Positions 16,090-24,769 of a stretch of 64,000 nucleotides of DNA are shown here, piece after piece (the stretch's first letter is position 1; the number at the start of each line of letters is the position of its first letter). The notes below the pieces were generated by a model that saw only the letters and a list, made by a program, of their open reading frames with translations, searched no databases and was not told the DNA's origin. Source of the DNA: Actinoplanes lutulentus. Lineage in GTDB: Bacteria > Actinomycetota > Actinomycetes > Mycobacteriales > Micromonosporaceae. The stretch is from contig NZ_QLMJ01000019.1 of NCBI RefSeq assembly GCF_003259845.1, forward strand, positions 124,001-188,000. The letters run 5' to 3'. Both the position numbers and the translations under genes were made by a program.

Positions 16090-17942
16090 TCCTCGCCCTT
16101 TACGCACTGTCACTGCTCGCCCTTTACGCGGGCGCGCTCCTCCCCCACACCGCGCTCTTTCTGATCGCCCTGGCCGCCGTCGTGGTCGTCGAACGCTGGG
16201 GCGTCAAACGCACCGCCCTCGCCAGCCTGATGCGCCGCGCCCAGCTCAGCGGCGTGACACGGTCGCTCCTGCGCGACGGCGCGATCCTGACGATGGTCGC
16301 GCACAGCTCCCTCGCTCTCGCTCTCATTCTTTTGTACGCCCTACGCGCCCTCATCAACGTGGAACTACGCCGGGTGACCGAGCTGCGCCAACTCCCCCAC
16401 CCGACGCGCAACCTGGACCTCTCCGGGCTGGGCATCCCGGACGCGCCGCCGACCTGGCTGACCGCCCGGGCGCCGGCTTGGCTGCTGCACCTGGCCCTGC
16501 CGGTCGCCGTGGGCGCGGCGATCAGCGACTCCGCTGCCACCGCCGGGCTCGTCGTCTCGGCGGTGTGTGTGCTCACCGTGCTCGGGGCCGCGGCGATCCA
16601 CCATCACCGGAACCTGGTGCTCGCCGACAAGGAGGCACTGCAGGCCGCGGCACTCACACAACTGCGCGAGTACCGGCCGGAGGTGCTGCTCTACTTCAGC
16701 CTCAGCGAGGCCAGCGGTACGACGTACCAGGTGGACTCCTGGTTGGAGGTCCTCGCCGGGCTGCGGCACCGGGCGGCGATCCTGGTCCGCGAGCGCAAGC
16801 ACCTCACCCGGATCGCCCCGACCACACTGCCGATCATCTGCGTGCCGCGCGGCCCCGACGTCATGGACCTCGACCTGCCCGATCTCAAAGCCGTTCTGTA
16901 CGTCGGCAACACCGGCAACAACATCCAGATGCTGCGTACGAACGGGGTCCGGCACGTCTTCGTCGGCCATGGCGACAGTGACAAGGTGGCCAGCACGAAC
17001 CCCTTCAGCCGGGTCTACGACGAGGTGTGGGTGGCCGGGAGGGCGGGCCGCGACCGGTATCGCCGGGCCGGCTCGGCGGTGGCCGACTCGTCGATCGTGG
17101 AGGTCGGCCGGCCGCAGCTCGCGGCGGTGGAGCCGGCGCGCACGGATCGGCGGGTGTTCACCGTGCTCTACGCGCCGACGTGGGAGGGCTGGAGCACGGA
17201 TCTGGCGGTCAGCTCGGTGCCGATCATGGGGCTGGCCATCGTGAAGACGCTGCTGGCGCTCTCGCCGGACATCCGGATCATCTACAAGCCGCACCCGCTG
17301 ACCGGCTATCAGGACCCGGTCACCAAACGGATCAACCAGAAGATCATCGATCTGTTGGGCGACGCCGGCCATACTTCGGAGCGACTCGCCGAGCTGGACC
17401 GGCTCATCGCCGAGCTGGCCGGGCCGGAGTCCCCCGACGACGCCCAGGCGACCCGGGACCACGGCACACCCTCTCCGGAGCGGCACGCCCGGCTGGTCGA
17501 GGCCGAGCGGGAGTGGCAGCGCCTCAGCTGGGAGGGAACGGCACATCGGACGGTCACCGGGCCTCGGCCCGACCTCTACTCCTGTTTCAACCAGGCGGAC
17601 CTGATGATCGCCGACATCTCCGCGGTCGTCTCCGACTTCGTGGCCAGCGGAAAGCCGTACGTCGTCACGAACGTGCGGGATCAGGACGAGGACGAGTTCC
17701 GGGCCGCGCAGACGGTGGCCGGTGGGGCGTACCTGCTCGGGTCCGGCGCCGCCGGGCTGGCCGATCTGGTGCGGGCGTTGCGGCAGCCGGTGCCGGACGA
17801 TCCGATGGCCGAGCGCCGGGAGCGACTGCGGCATTACCTGCTCGGGCCGACCACGCCGGCGCCGATGGACCGGTTCAACGACGCGGTGGACGCGGTGATC
17901 GCCAAGCCGTACCCGGCCGCACTCCCGGTGCTGACTTCCTGA
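16086..17942 (+). CDS. Membrane CDP-polyol phosphotransferase (TagF/TarL-like)
   Basis: A 618-residue protein. The first ~175 residues contain about five hydrophobic helices, including LALYALSLLALYAGALL, TALFLIALAAVVVVERW and AGLVVSAVCVLTVLGAAAI. The rest is a glycerophosphotransferase-type catalytic domain: GHGDSDKVAST (catalytic His region), LYAPTWEGW, IIYKPHPLTG and ADLMIADISAVVSDFVASGK in the usual order. It presumably polymerises or attaches ribitol- or glycerol-phosphate units at the membrane using the CDP-polyol made by the upstream gene, with which it overlaps by 4 bp. The N-terminal membrane domain is not part of classical TagF and is notable. Confidence 0.85.
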   Translation: MILALYALSLLALYAGALLPHTALFLIALAAVVVVERWGVKRTALASLMRRAQLSGVTRSLLRDGAILTMVAHSSLALALILLYALRALINVELRRVTELRQLPHPTRNLDLSGLGIPDAPPTWLTARAPAWLLHLALPVAVGAAISDSAATAGLVVSAVCVLTVLGAAAIHHHRNLVLADKEALQAAALTQLREYRPEVLLYFSLSEASGTTYQVDSWLEVLAGLRHRAAILVRERKHLTRIAPTTLPIICVPRGPDVMDLDLPDLKAVLYVGNTGNNIQMLRTNGVRHVFVGHGDSDKVASTNPFSRVYDEVWVAGRAGRDRYRRAGSAVADSSIVEVGRPQLAAVEPARTDRRVFTVLYAPTWEGWSTDLAVSSVPIMGLAIVKTLLALSPDIRIIYKPHPLTGYQDPVTKRINQKIIDLLGDAGHTSERLAELDRLIAELAGPESPDDAQATRDHGTPSPERHARLVEAEREWQRLSWEGTAHRTVTGPRPDLYSCFNQADLMIADISAVVSDFVASGKPYVVTNVRDQDEDEFRAAQTVAGGAYLLGSGAAGLADLVRALRQPVPDDPMAERRERLRHYLLGPTTPAPMDRFNDAVDAVIAKPYPAALPVLTS

Positions 17943-18039
17943 ACCCTGGATGTTGATCGTGACGGCGGTCACACGTACCGATGAATATATTTTATATTGG
18001 CCCTTCGAGCTTTCTTCGCCGAAGCAGGAGGCCAGCATC

Positions 18040-19950
18040 GTGACCCCTGAACAGATTCGGACACTTCACCTACTCTGCGACACCGTCGTACCGTCCCTCG
18101 ACCGCCCCGATGACACCGACGGATTCTGGGCGCGCCGCGCCTCCGACGTCGGCACCGACCACGCTGTGCTCGCCATGATCACGGCGATGCCGGCCGAGCA
18201 GCAGGCCGGTCTCGGTTCGCTGCTCGACGCGCTCGCCGCCAACGGGTTCCACGACGCGCCCGAGGCGGTGCTCGCCGCCGTGCGGCAGGCTTCCCCGGAA
18301 GCCGCCGCCGGCATCGGCGCACTCACCAGCCTGACCCTGCTGGTGACCTACGGGATCACCGACGAGAGCGGTCACAATCCGTTCTGGACGAGATTCGGAT
18401 ATCCGGGCCCGGTCGCCACCGAGCCGCCCGCCGACGACCGGAAGATCACACCGCTGCCCGTCACCGGCGACCTCGACCTGGAAGCCGACGTCGTGGTCAT
18501 CGGATCCGGCGCGGGCGGCGGCCTGATCGCCGGCCGGCTCGCCGCCGGTGGCGCCGACGTGATCGTGCTGGAGGCCGGCCGGTACCGCACCGAGTCCGAC
18601 TTCGATCAGCACGAAATCGCCGCCTACCAGGGCTCCTACTGGCGTGGCGGCCCGACGCCGACCGTCGACGGCAACATCACGCTGATGGCGGGCGCGGGCC
18701 TCGGCGGCGGCACCGTGATCAACTGGACGAACTGCATCCGCACCCGCGACGACGTACGCCGGCAGTGGGCCGAACACGGCCTTACCGACGTGGCGACGCC
18801 CGAATTCGATCGGCACCTGGACGCGGTCTGGCGGGAACTCTCGGTGAACGACCGCTGCTCCGAGTTCAACCGCATCCACGAGGCGATGCGGCGCGGATCG
18901 GAGACGCTCGGCTGGTCCTTCAAGACCGTGAACCGGAACTGGGACGAGAAACGCCACGACGCCGCAATCGCCGGCCACCTGGGCTTCGGCGACGTCTCCG
19001 GGGCGAAGCAGTCCTCGCTCAAGGTCTACCTGGAGCCGGCGGTCCTGGACCACAACGCCCGGGTCGTGGACGGCTGCCAGGTGGAGAAGATCCTGGTCGC
19101 CGGCGGCCGGGCGGCAGGAGTGACCGGAAAAGTCGGTGAATATCGCGTCAACGTCCGCGCGCCGATCGTGGTGCTCGCGGCCGGTGCCCTCGAATCCCCC
19201 GGCGTGCTCCTGCGCTCCGGCATCGGCGGCCCGGCCGTCGGGCAATACCTGCGCCTGCACCCGTGCACGGTCACGATGGGTGATTACGGCACCGACATGC
19301 GCGGCTGGTGGGGCGCACCGCAGGCCGCGCTGATCGACGAGTTCGCCACGATCGAAAACGGTCACGGCTTCCTCATGGAGAGCATTCAGTACGCACCCGC
19401 GCTCGGCGCTTCCGCGGTGCCGTTCACGACGCCGGCCGAGCACAAGCAGACGATGGCCGATTTCCGCAACACCGGCTCGTTCATCGGCCTGATCCGAGAT
19501 CGAGGTCACGGCCGGATAAGTCTGGATCCCGCCGGAAATAGCGTGGCTTCCTACGAACTGACCGACGAACTGGACGTCCGCAACACCCAGCGCGCCCTGG
19601 AAGCCGAGATCCGCCTGCACCACGCCGCCGGAGCCGGCCGCATCCAGGTCCTGGCCCAGGGCCTGCCGGCGTGGCAGGCAGGCGACAACCTGGACGCCTA
19701 CATCGCCCAGGCCCAGCAACTGCACCTGGGAGCCGGCGGCGCAACGATCTTCTCCGCCCACCAGATGGGCAGCTGCCGCATGGGCACCGACCCCGCCACC
19801 AGCGTCGCCAACCCGCACGGCGAACTCCACGACACCCCCGGCGTCTGGATCGGCGACGCCTCCGCCTTCCCCACCCCCTCAGGCACCAACCCGATGATCT
19901 CCATCATGGCGCTGGCCTCCCGCACAGCAACCTTCATCGGGTACGCGTAA
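18040..19950 (+). CDS. GMC-family FAD oxidoreductase
   Basis: A 636-residue flavoprotein. After a ~130-residue N-terminal helical region, the FAD-binding motif VVVIGSGAGGGLIAGRLA appears near residue 150, followed by the GMC segment LMAGAGLGGGTVINWTN. C-terminal motifs are FSAHQMGSCRMG and GDASAFPTPSGTNPM, containing the expected catalytic His/Asn region. The extra N-terminal domain and length resemble long-chain-alcohol oxidases and cholesterol-oxidase-like GMC enzymes; the substrate is unknown. GTG 18040 is chosen because GCAGGAG lies 10 bp upstream; an earlier ATG at 17950 would add 30 residues of unlikely sequence. An AT-rich tract just upstream (17984-17998) may be part of its promoter. 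Confidence 0.87.
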   Translation: MTPEQIRTLHLLCDTVVPSLDRPDDTDGFWARRASDVGTDHAVLAMITAMPAEQQAGLGSLLDALAANGFHDAPEAVLAAVRQASPEAAAGIGALTSLTLLVTYGITDESGHNPFWTRFGYPGPVATEPPADDRKITPLPVTGDLDLEADVVVIGSGAGGGLIAGRLAAGGADVIVLEAGRYRTESDFDQHEIAAYQGSYWRGGPTPTVDGNITLMAGAGLGGGTVINWTNCIRTRDDVRRQWAEHGLTDVATPEFDRHLDAVWRELSVNDRCSEFNRIHEAMRRGSETLGWSFKTVNRNWDEKRHDAAIAGHLGFGDVSGAKQSSLKVYLEPAVLDHNARVVDGCQVEKILVAGGRAAGVTGKVGEYRVNVRAPIVVLAAGALESPGVLLRSGIGGPAVGQYLRLHPCTVTMGDYGTDMRGWWGAPQAALIDEFATIENGHGFLMESIQYAPALGASAVPFTTPAEHKQTMADFRNTGSFIGLIRDRGHGRISLDPAGNSVASYELTDELDVRNTQRALEAEIRLHHAAGAGRIQVLAQGLPAWQAGDNLDAYIAQAQQLHLGAGGATIFSAHQMGSCRMGTDPATSVANPHGELHDTPGVWIGDASAFPTPSGTNPMISIMALASRTATFIGYA

Positions 19951-19964
19951 CCCCACCAACCCGG

Positions 19965-20260
19965 CCCGTGCCGACTTTGGGCGCAAAGCAAACCCGAACT
20001 CGACACACACGAGCGACCCCCCACGTGCGTGTCGAGTTTGGGCGCGGAGCGGACCCGAACTCGACACGCACGCCCCTGGTTGCGCGGTCTTGGGCCGGGG
20101 TCCCCCGCTGAGCCGCGCTCCGGGAGCAGGGTCGCAGCGGAGCCGTAGTCCAGACGTGGAATGCGGGCCCGATTCCATGTCTGACCGACGGCTCGCGTCC
20201 CTGAGCCGTAGCCCAGACACCTCATGGATGTGCCGATACCCGTCTGAGCTACGGCTCGGC
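19965..20260. repeat. Intergenic palindromic repeat cluster 1 (families A and B)
   Basis: This gap between a GMC gene and a convergent GNAT gene is filled by repeats. Family A palindromes: an imperfect copy at ~19965-20009 and a strong one with 19-bp arms at 20024-20042 and 20054-20072 (GTGCGTGTCGAGTTTGGG pairing with CCCGAACTCGACACGCAC). Then comes the conserved box ending TCTTGGGCCG (20071-20098). Family B palindromes follow: 20140-20194 and 20202-20257, both with arms beginning GAGCCGTAG. Similar clusters occur at 25.7-26.0, 48.7-48.95 and 49.16-49.5 kb. Confidence 0.9.
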
Positions 20261-20284
20261 CCGGGAGAGCGGGCCAACGACGGG

Positions 20285-20773
20285 CTAATCGTCGGTGAGT
20301 TGTCTGACGAGGCGGCGTTCGCCGTTTTTTACGTTTGACGTGCGGGTCCAGCCGGCTCGTTCGTAGACCGCTATCGCCCGCTCGTTGCCGGCGATCACCC
20401 ATAGCTCCAGCTCGCTGAACCCGGCGACGCGAGCCTCGGCGTCCACATGCGCCAGCAACGCGCTGCCCACGCCGCTTCCCCACGAATGAGGGTCGACGGC
20501 GAGATAGACCAGTTCGGCGCCGACCACGACGGTGAAACCGACCGCCTCCGAACCGCGGTAAGCGATGTGCAGGACACCGCCCTGGTCCATCCGACGCTGC
20601 ACGCCGGGAAGCCGCGCCTCCACAGAAGCCGCAAAAGCCGCAGCACTCGCAGAACCCGTAGCACCGGCACCACCCGCAGGCGCCCCGTCTCTACGGGCCG
20701 TGGCGGCGGCCCAGATCGTGGCCGCTGTGCGTACCGAATTGGATCTTTCGATGCGCAAGATGACCCCCTTCAT
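20285..20773 (-). CDS. GNAT family N-acetyltransferase
   Basis: A 162-residue acetyltransferase. After a variable N-terminus, the GNAT core is visible: beta strand AVGFTVVVGAELVYLAVDP, then the acetyl-CoA pyrophosphate loop HSWGSGVGSALLAHVDAEA (the R/Q-x-x-G-x-G/A type motif), LELWVIAGNERAIAVYERAGW (motif B) and the C-terminal strand. The start ATG 20773 is 51 bp from the divergent transporter operon, with which it may share regulation. The substrate cannot be inferred. Confidence 0.85.
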   Translation of the reverse strand: MKGVILRIERSNSVRTAATIWAAATARRDGAPAGGAGATGSASAAAFAASVEARLPGVQRRMDQGGVLHIAYRGSEAVGFTVVVGAELVYLAVDPHSWGSGVGSALLAHVDAEARVAGFSELELWVIAGNERAIAVYERAGWTRTSNVKNGERRLVRQLTDD

Positions 20774-20824
20774 TCATTCGCGATCTTGATGTTAGGTTGT
20801 TGCCCATCTTTTGCAATAGCCAGG

Positions 20825-21892
20825 ATGGGGGCATTGGTGGTCACCGAGGTGCTCGGCGTGCAGCGGCGCCGGACCACGACCTGGCTGGTGGTGCTGACCG
20901 CCGCGCTGGTCGTGACCGGGCTGATCGCCGTCGGCACGGGGGCGGTCGGCATCAGTCCGGTCACCGTCGCCCGGATCATCGGTCACCAGCTGCTGCACAT
21001 CGGCGACGTCACCTGGACGCCGCCCGAAGAGGCGATCGTCTGGCAGGTACGCCTGCCCCGCGTCCTGCTCGGCATCCTGGTCGGCGCCGGCCTCGCGGTC
21101 TGCGGCGTGGCGCTGCAGGCGATGGTCCGCAACGTGCTGGCCGACCCCTACCTGCTCGGGATCAACTCGGGCGCGTCCAGTGGCGCGGCGGCGGCGATCC
21201 TGTTCGGAGCGGGCGCCGGGTTCGGGCAGTACGCCCTCTCCACCAGCGCGTTCCTCGGCGCGCTCGCCGCATCGTTGCTGGTCTTCCTGATCGCCCGCTC
21301 CGGCGGCCGCGTCACGTCGATCCGGCTGCTGCTGGCCGGCGTCGCGGTCGGTTACGCGCTGTACGCCACGACGAGCTTCCTGATCTTCGCGTCCGGATCT
21401 GCCGAAGGCGCCCGGTCGGTGATGTTCTGGCTGCTCGGCTCGCTCGGCCTGGCCCGCTGGGACGCCCTGCTCGCGGTCGCCGCTGTCGTCATCGGCGGCA
21501 CGATCGCGTACCTCACGGTCATCGGCCGCAGCCTGGACGCCCTCGCCGTCGGTGACGAGACCGCGCACACGCTGGGCATCGCACCGGACCGGCTGCGACT
21601 GCGGCTGCTCGTAGTGGTCTCGCTCTGCGTCGGCGTGCTGGTCTCCGCGTCCGGGAGCATCGGGTTCGTCGGATTGGTCGTACCCCATCTGGCGCGCCGC
21701 ATCGTCGGCGCCCCGCACGTCCGGGTGGTCCCGGTGGCCGCGCTGCTCGGCGCGATCCTGCTGGTCGGCGCCGATGTGATCGCACGGGTGCTGCTGGCGC
21801 CGCAGGAGATTCCGATCGGCATCATCACGGCCCTCGTCGGCACCCCGTTCCTCCTGGTCCTGATCAAACGCCTGCACGGAGTGTCCCAGTGA
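20825..21892 (+). CDS. FecCD/BtuC-type ABC permease
   Basis: A 355-residue permease with about ten hydrophobic helices, belonging to the FecCD/BtuC family that imports metal chelates, cobalamin and related cofactors. The family signature is seen in VRLPRVLLGILVGAGLAVCG, in the ADPYLLGINSGASSGAAAA segment, and near the C-terminus in GSIGFVGLVVPHLARRIVG. It is the first gene of a four-gene operon in which each next gene starts within the previous stop (GTGA). ATG 20825 was chosen as the first start consistent with the family's N-terminus; GTG 20837 is possible. Substrate: see the binding protein entry. Confidence 0.9.
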   Translation: MGALVVTEVLGVQRRRTTTWLVVLTAALVVTGLIAVGTGAVGISPVTVARIIGHQLLHIGDVTWTPPEEAIVWQVRLPRVLLGILVGAGLAVCGVALQAMVRNVLADPYLLGINSGASSGAAAAILFGAGAGFGQYALSTSAFLGALAASLLVFLIARSGGRVTSIRLLLAGVAVGYALYATTSFLIFASGSAEGARSVMFWLLGSLGLARWDALLAVAAVVIGGTIAYLTVIGRSLDALAVGDETAHTLGIAPDRLRLRLLVVVSLCVGVLVSASGSIGFVGLVVPHLARRIVGAPHVRVVPVAALLGAILLVGADVIARVLLAPQEIPIGIITALVGTPFLLVLIKRLHGVSQ

Positions 21893-22848
21893 AAATGAGA
21901 ATCGCGACCGCCTCGCTGCTCCTCGTCGCCGGCTGCGGCGCTCCCGAAGCAGACACCAGCAACTCAGCGGCGGGCCACGGCAACTATCCGGTGACGCTCA
22001 CCAACTGCGGCGCCGAGGTCACCTTCGACCAGGCGCCCGAACGGGTCGTGCTGCTCAAGAGCGCAGCCGTGCCGTACCTGCATGCGCTCGGCGTGATGGA
22101 CCGGGTCACGGCACGCGCCGGCCAGTACCCGAAGGAGTACTACGACGCCGCCACCCAGGCCGAGATCGCCAAGATCCCGCTGCTCACCGATAAGACCGAC
22201 ACGAGCGGCCACCTGCAGATCTCCAAGGAGGTCGTGATCAGCCAGCAGCCGGACCTGGTGCTCGGCGAGGTGGACAACCTGTCCCGGGACACGCTGTCCG
22301 CGGTGGACATCCCGCTGCTGGAGGAGCCGGCTCTGTGCCAGGGCGCCACGGCTGTGCCGTCCTTCGACGACATCTACCGGCAGATGGACGCCTACGGCGA
22401 GGTCTTCGACCAACGACCCGAGGCCCTCGCCGCCGTCACCTCACTCAAGGAGCGGATGGCAAAGATCCCGGCGCCGACAGAAAAGCGCACCGCAGCGGTC
22501 CTGTACCCGACCGTCGGAGGCGGGGTCACCTATGCGTACGGGTCGGCCAGCATGGCGCATCCGCAGCTGGAGGCGGCCGGGTTCACCAACGTCTTCGGTG
22601 ACAACAAGGAGCGCGTCTTCGAGGTAACCTTGGAGGAGCTGCTCGGCCGCAACCCGGACGTGCTGATCCTGCTCTACGGCGACGGCGACCCGAAGGCCGT
22701 CGAGCAGGCCGTCACCAGTCTGCCCGGGGCGGAGAAGCTCAAGGCCGTGGCAAACGGCGACGTGCTGCCGCAGCTGTTCAACTTCACCGAGCCGCCGTCG
22801 CCGCTCTCCATCGACGGCCTCGAGAAGATCGTGCAGCGCTTCTCGTGA
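21889..22848 (+). CDS. ABC transporter substrate-binding lipoprotein (cofactor or metallophore type)
   Basis: A 319-residue class III binding protein. The signal peptide ends in the lipobox LLVAGCG, so it should be anchored to the membrane by a lipidated cysteine near residue 16. The domain starts VTLTNCGAEVTFDQAPERVV, the normal opening of siderophore/cobalamin-type binding proteins, and contains the HLQISKEVVISQQPDLVLG segment. From memory, the region LKSAAVPYLHALGVMDRV resembles the actinobacterial cassette proposed to import F420-0, but a metallophore or corrinoid ligand cannot be excluded. It overlaps both flanking operon genes by 4 bp. Confidence 0.85.
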   Translation: MKMRIATASLLLVAGCGAPEADTSNSAAGHGNYPVTLTNCGAEVTFDQAPERVVLLKSAAVPYLHALGVMDRVTARAGQYPKEYYDAATQAEIAKIPLLTDKTDTSGHLQISKEVVISQQPDLVLGEVDNLSRDTLSAVDIPLLEEPALCQGATAVPSFDDIYRQMDAYGEVFDQRPEALAAVTSLKERMAKIPAPTEKRTAAVLYPTVGGGVTYAYGSASMAHPQLEAAGFTNVFGDNKERVFEVTLEELLGRNPDVLILLYGDGDPKAVEQAVTSLPGAEKLKAVANGDVLPQLFNFTEPPSPLSIDGLEKIVQRFS

Positions 22849-23618
22849 TCGAGGCGTCCGGCGTCTCGTGGCGGTACGGCGGCACCCCGGTCATCGATGG
22901 TGTCGCCGTGACGGCGCGGCCGGGACGCGTACTCGGGCTGATCGGTCCCAATGGCAGTGGAAAGACCACCCTCTTGCGTCTTCTGTACGGAGCGCTGCGC
23001 AGCAGCGCGGGAAGCGTGCGTGTGGACGGTGACCGGCTGTCCTCGCTGAGCCCGCGCGACGCCGCCCGGCGGATGGCCGTCGTGGTGCAGGAGTCCGGCG
23101 GTGAGACCGCGCTGACCGTGGCCGAGATGGTGCTGCTCGGCCGTGGCCCGCACCTGTCGACGTTCCAGCGGGCCGGAGCATCCGATCATGAGGTCGCGGC
23201 CCGCTGCCTGGCAAGGGTCGGCGCGACCCATCTGGCCGCGCGGTCGTTCGCCGGGCTCTCCGGCGGTGAACGGCAGCGGGTGCTGATCGCCCGGGCCCTC
23301 GCCCAGGAAGCCACCCACCTGCTGCTCGACGAGCCGACCAACCACCTGGACATCCGGTATCAGCATGAGATCCTGCGCCTGGTCCGGTCGTTGAGCACCT
23401 GCTCGGTGGTGGTGCTGCACGATCTGAACCTGGCCGCCCGGTACTGCGACGATCTGGTGCTGCTCGGTTCCGGCGGGGTAGTGGCCGCCGGTGAGACCCC
23501 GGAAGTGCTCGATCCGCAGATCCTCCAACCGATATATGGCATTGGAATCCGCCGTCTGGATATAGAGGATTCCTTACACCTGTTGTTCGAACCACTATCG
23601 GAGGAGAACCCGGCGTGA
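22845..23618 (+). CDS. ABC transporter ATP-binding protein (FecE/BtuD type)
   Basis: A 257-residue ATPase energising the upstream FecCD-type permease. Walker A is GPNGSGKTT, the signature LSGGERQRV, Walker B LLLDEPTNHLD and the switch His is in VVLHDLNLAARYCDD. These are the exact patterns of the iron-chelate/cobalamin uptake ATPases, with the LNLAARY segment particularly typical. It starts at GTG within the stop of the binding-protein gene and is itself overlapped by the methyltransferase start, so stoichiometric cotranslation is likely. Confidence 0.93.
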   Translation: MIEASGVSWRYGGTPVIDGVAVTARPGRVLGLIGPNGSGKTTLLRLLYGALRSSAGSVRVDGDRLSSLSPRDAARRMAVVVQESGGETALTVAEMVLLGRGPHLSTFQRAGASDHEVAARCLARVGATHLAARSFAGLSGGERQRVLIARALAQEATHLLLDEPTNHLDIRYQHEILRLVRSLSTCSVVVLHDLNLAARYCDDLVLLGSGGVVAAGETPEVLDPQILQPIYGIGIRRLDIEDSLHLLFEPLSEENPA

Positions 23619-24298
23619 CCGCGCAGGACCGCATCAACGAGTACTGGACCGGCCGTGCCCCCGCCTATGACGCGTACCAGCAGCGCCCCGAACGGCTCGA
23701 CGCCGATCGTGCGGCCTGGTCGGAAATCTGGGAGAAGGCGCTGCCGCCCGCGCCACTGGACGTTCTCGACGTCGGCACCGGGAGTGGATATGTCGCGCTG
23801 ACGCTGGCCGGGCTCGGTCACCGGGTGACCGGTATCGACCTGTCCGAGGGGATGCTCACCGAGGCCCGGAGGCACGGGGCTGAGCTTTCATCCGGCCCGG
23901 TCTTTCGCCTGGGTGATGCTGTGGCTCCGGAGTTCCCGGACGGTAGCTTCGACGCGATCGTCGGCCGTTATGTGGCATGGACGCTGCGGACGCCCGGGGA
24001 AGCCGTCGCCAACTGGATCCGTCTGCTGCGACCGGGCGGGCTGGTCGCCATGGTCGACAGCACCTGGTTCGCGGACGGGCTGGACGCCGCCGGTTTCTAC
24101 GACGCCGAGGTCCAGTCGCTGCTGCCGCTGGCCGCCGCCAAGTCGATCGACGAGACCGCGCTGGCGCTCGCGAACGGCGGGCTGGAGGACGTCTCCGTCA
24201 CCCCGCTGACCACGATCTTCGAACTGGACAACCGGTACGGAGTGTCCCCCGGCCACGAGGTGCAGATGCAGTTCATGGTCACCGGACGGCGGGTCTGA
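23615..24298 (+). CDS. Class I SAM-dependent methyltransferase
   Basis: A 227-residue methyltransferase. Motif I is LDVLDVGTGSGYVALTLAGL, the acidic loop GIDLSEGMLTEAR binds the ribose, and the post-motif LRPGGLVAMVD is present. The N-terminal segment INEYWTGRAPAYDAYQ is usual for small-molecule Methyltransf_11 enzymes. It is the last gene of the transporter operon (GTG start inside the ATPase stop), implying that it modifies the imported or a related small molecule. The target atom and substrate are unknown. Confidence 0.88.
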   Translation: MTAQDRINEYWTGRAPAYDAYQQRPERLDADRAAWSEIWEKALPPAPLDVLDVGTGSGYVALTLAGLGHRVTGIDLSEGMLTEARRHGAELSSGPVFRLGDAVAPEFPDGSFDAIVGRYVAWTLRTPGEAVANWIRLLRPGGLVAMVDSTWFADGLDAAGFYDAEVQSLLPLAAAKSIDETALALANGGLEDVSVTPLTTIFELDNRYGVSPGHEVQMQFMVTGRRV

Positions 24299-24769
24299 TC
24301 ACCACGGGGTGTGGTTGCGCCACTTGCGGTTCGCTTTCTCACTGCAGTTGCGCAGGCGTACCGTACCGACGCCGGTCCGGTCGATGGCGATCTCGGTGGC
24401 ACAGCGCCCGTTCTCCCCGGCCCGCAGGGTGCCGGTGAACCACCACTCCTGGTCCGCGGTGTAGGTGCAGGCCGCCACCCGGACCCGCGCGCCGGACTCG
24501 TCACTCTCCGGCTGCACGCAGTTGCCGTCGTTGGTGAAGTGGCCTTCGCTGGTCTGGTAGAACTCCTGCGCGTCATTGCCGGACTTGCACGCTGCGGTGG
24601 TGAGCACCGTACCGACCGGGCCGCCGGTCAGGCAGCGGGCCGGGTTACGCTCAGTGACGATCCAGCCCTGCAGCAACGGCGGCGGTCCGGGAACGGCCGC
24701 CGCCGGGCCAGCGGTGCCACCCAGAAACGCGGCGGCCACAAGCGGGACGATCAGACGACGGGTCAGCAC
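24299..24769 (-). CDS. Small secreted ricin-type beta-trefoil lectin
   Basis: A 156-residue protein with a signal peptide (LTRRLIVPLVAAAFLGGTAGPAAA) and a single ricin-B-like domain. The trefoil repeats are marked by CLTGGPVGTVLTTAAC, CVQPESDESGARVRVAAC and CATEIAIDRTGVGTVRLRNC, each ending near aromatic residues (EFY, EWWF, KWRNHTPW). Six cysteines would pair within repeats. It probably binds extracellular carbohydrate without a catalytic partner domain. GTG 24769 is chosen because it puts the basic n-region directly before the signal core; a further upstream start would prepend ~40 charged residues. It is convergent with the methyltransferase, leaving no gap. Confidence 0.75.
   Translation of the reverse strand: MLTRRLIVPLVAAAFLGGTAGPAAAVPGPPPLLQGWIVTERNPARCLTGGPVGTVLTTAACKSGNDAQEFYQTSEGHFTNDGNCVQPESDESGARVRVAACTYTADQEWWFTGTLRAGENGRCATEIAIDRTGVGTVRLRNCSEKANRKWRNHTPW

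Noticed and set aside
17950..18039. Earlier ATG for the GMC oxidoreductase
   Set aside because: It lacks a ribosome site and adds residues encoded by an AT-rich, promoter-like tract; GTG 18040 has GCAGGAG at good spacing.
20786..20815. TTAGGTT near the transporter operon as an iron-regulator box
   Set aside because: Only one half of the IdeR/DmdR-type palindrome is present; the other half does not match.
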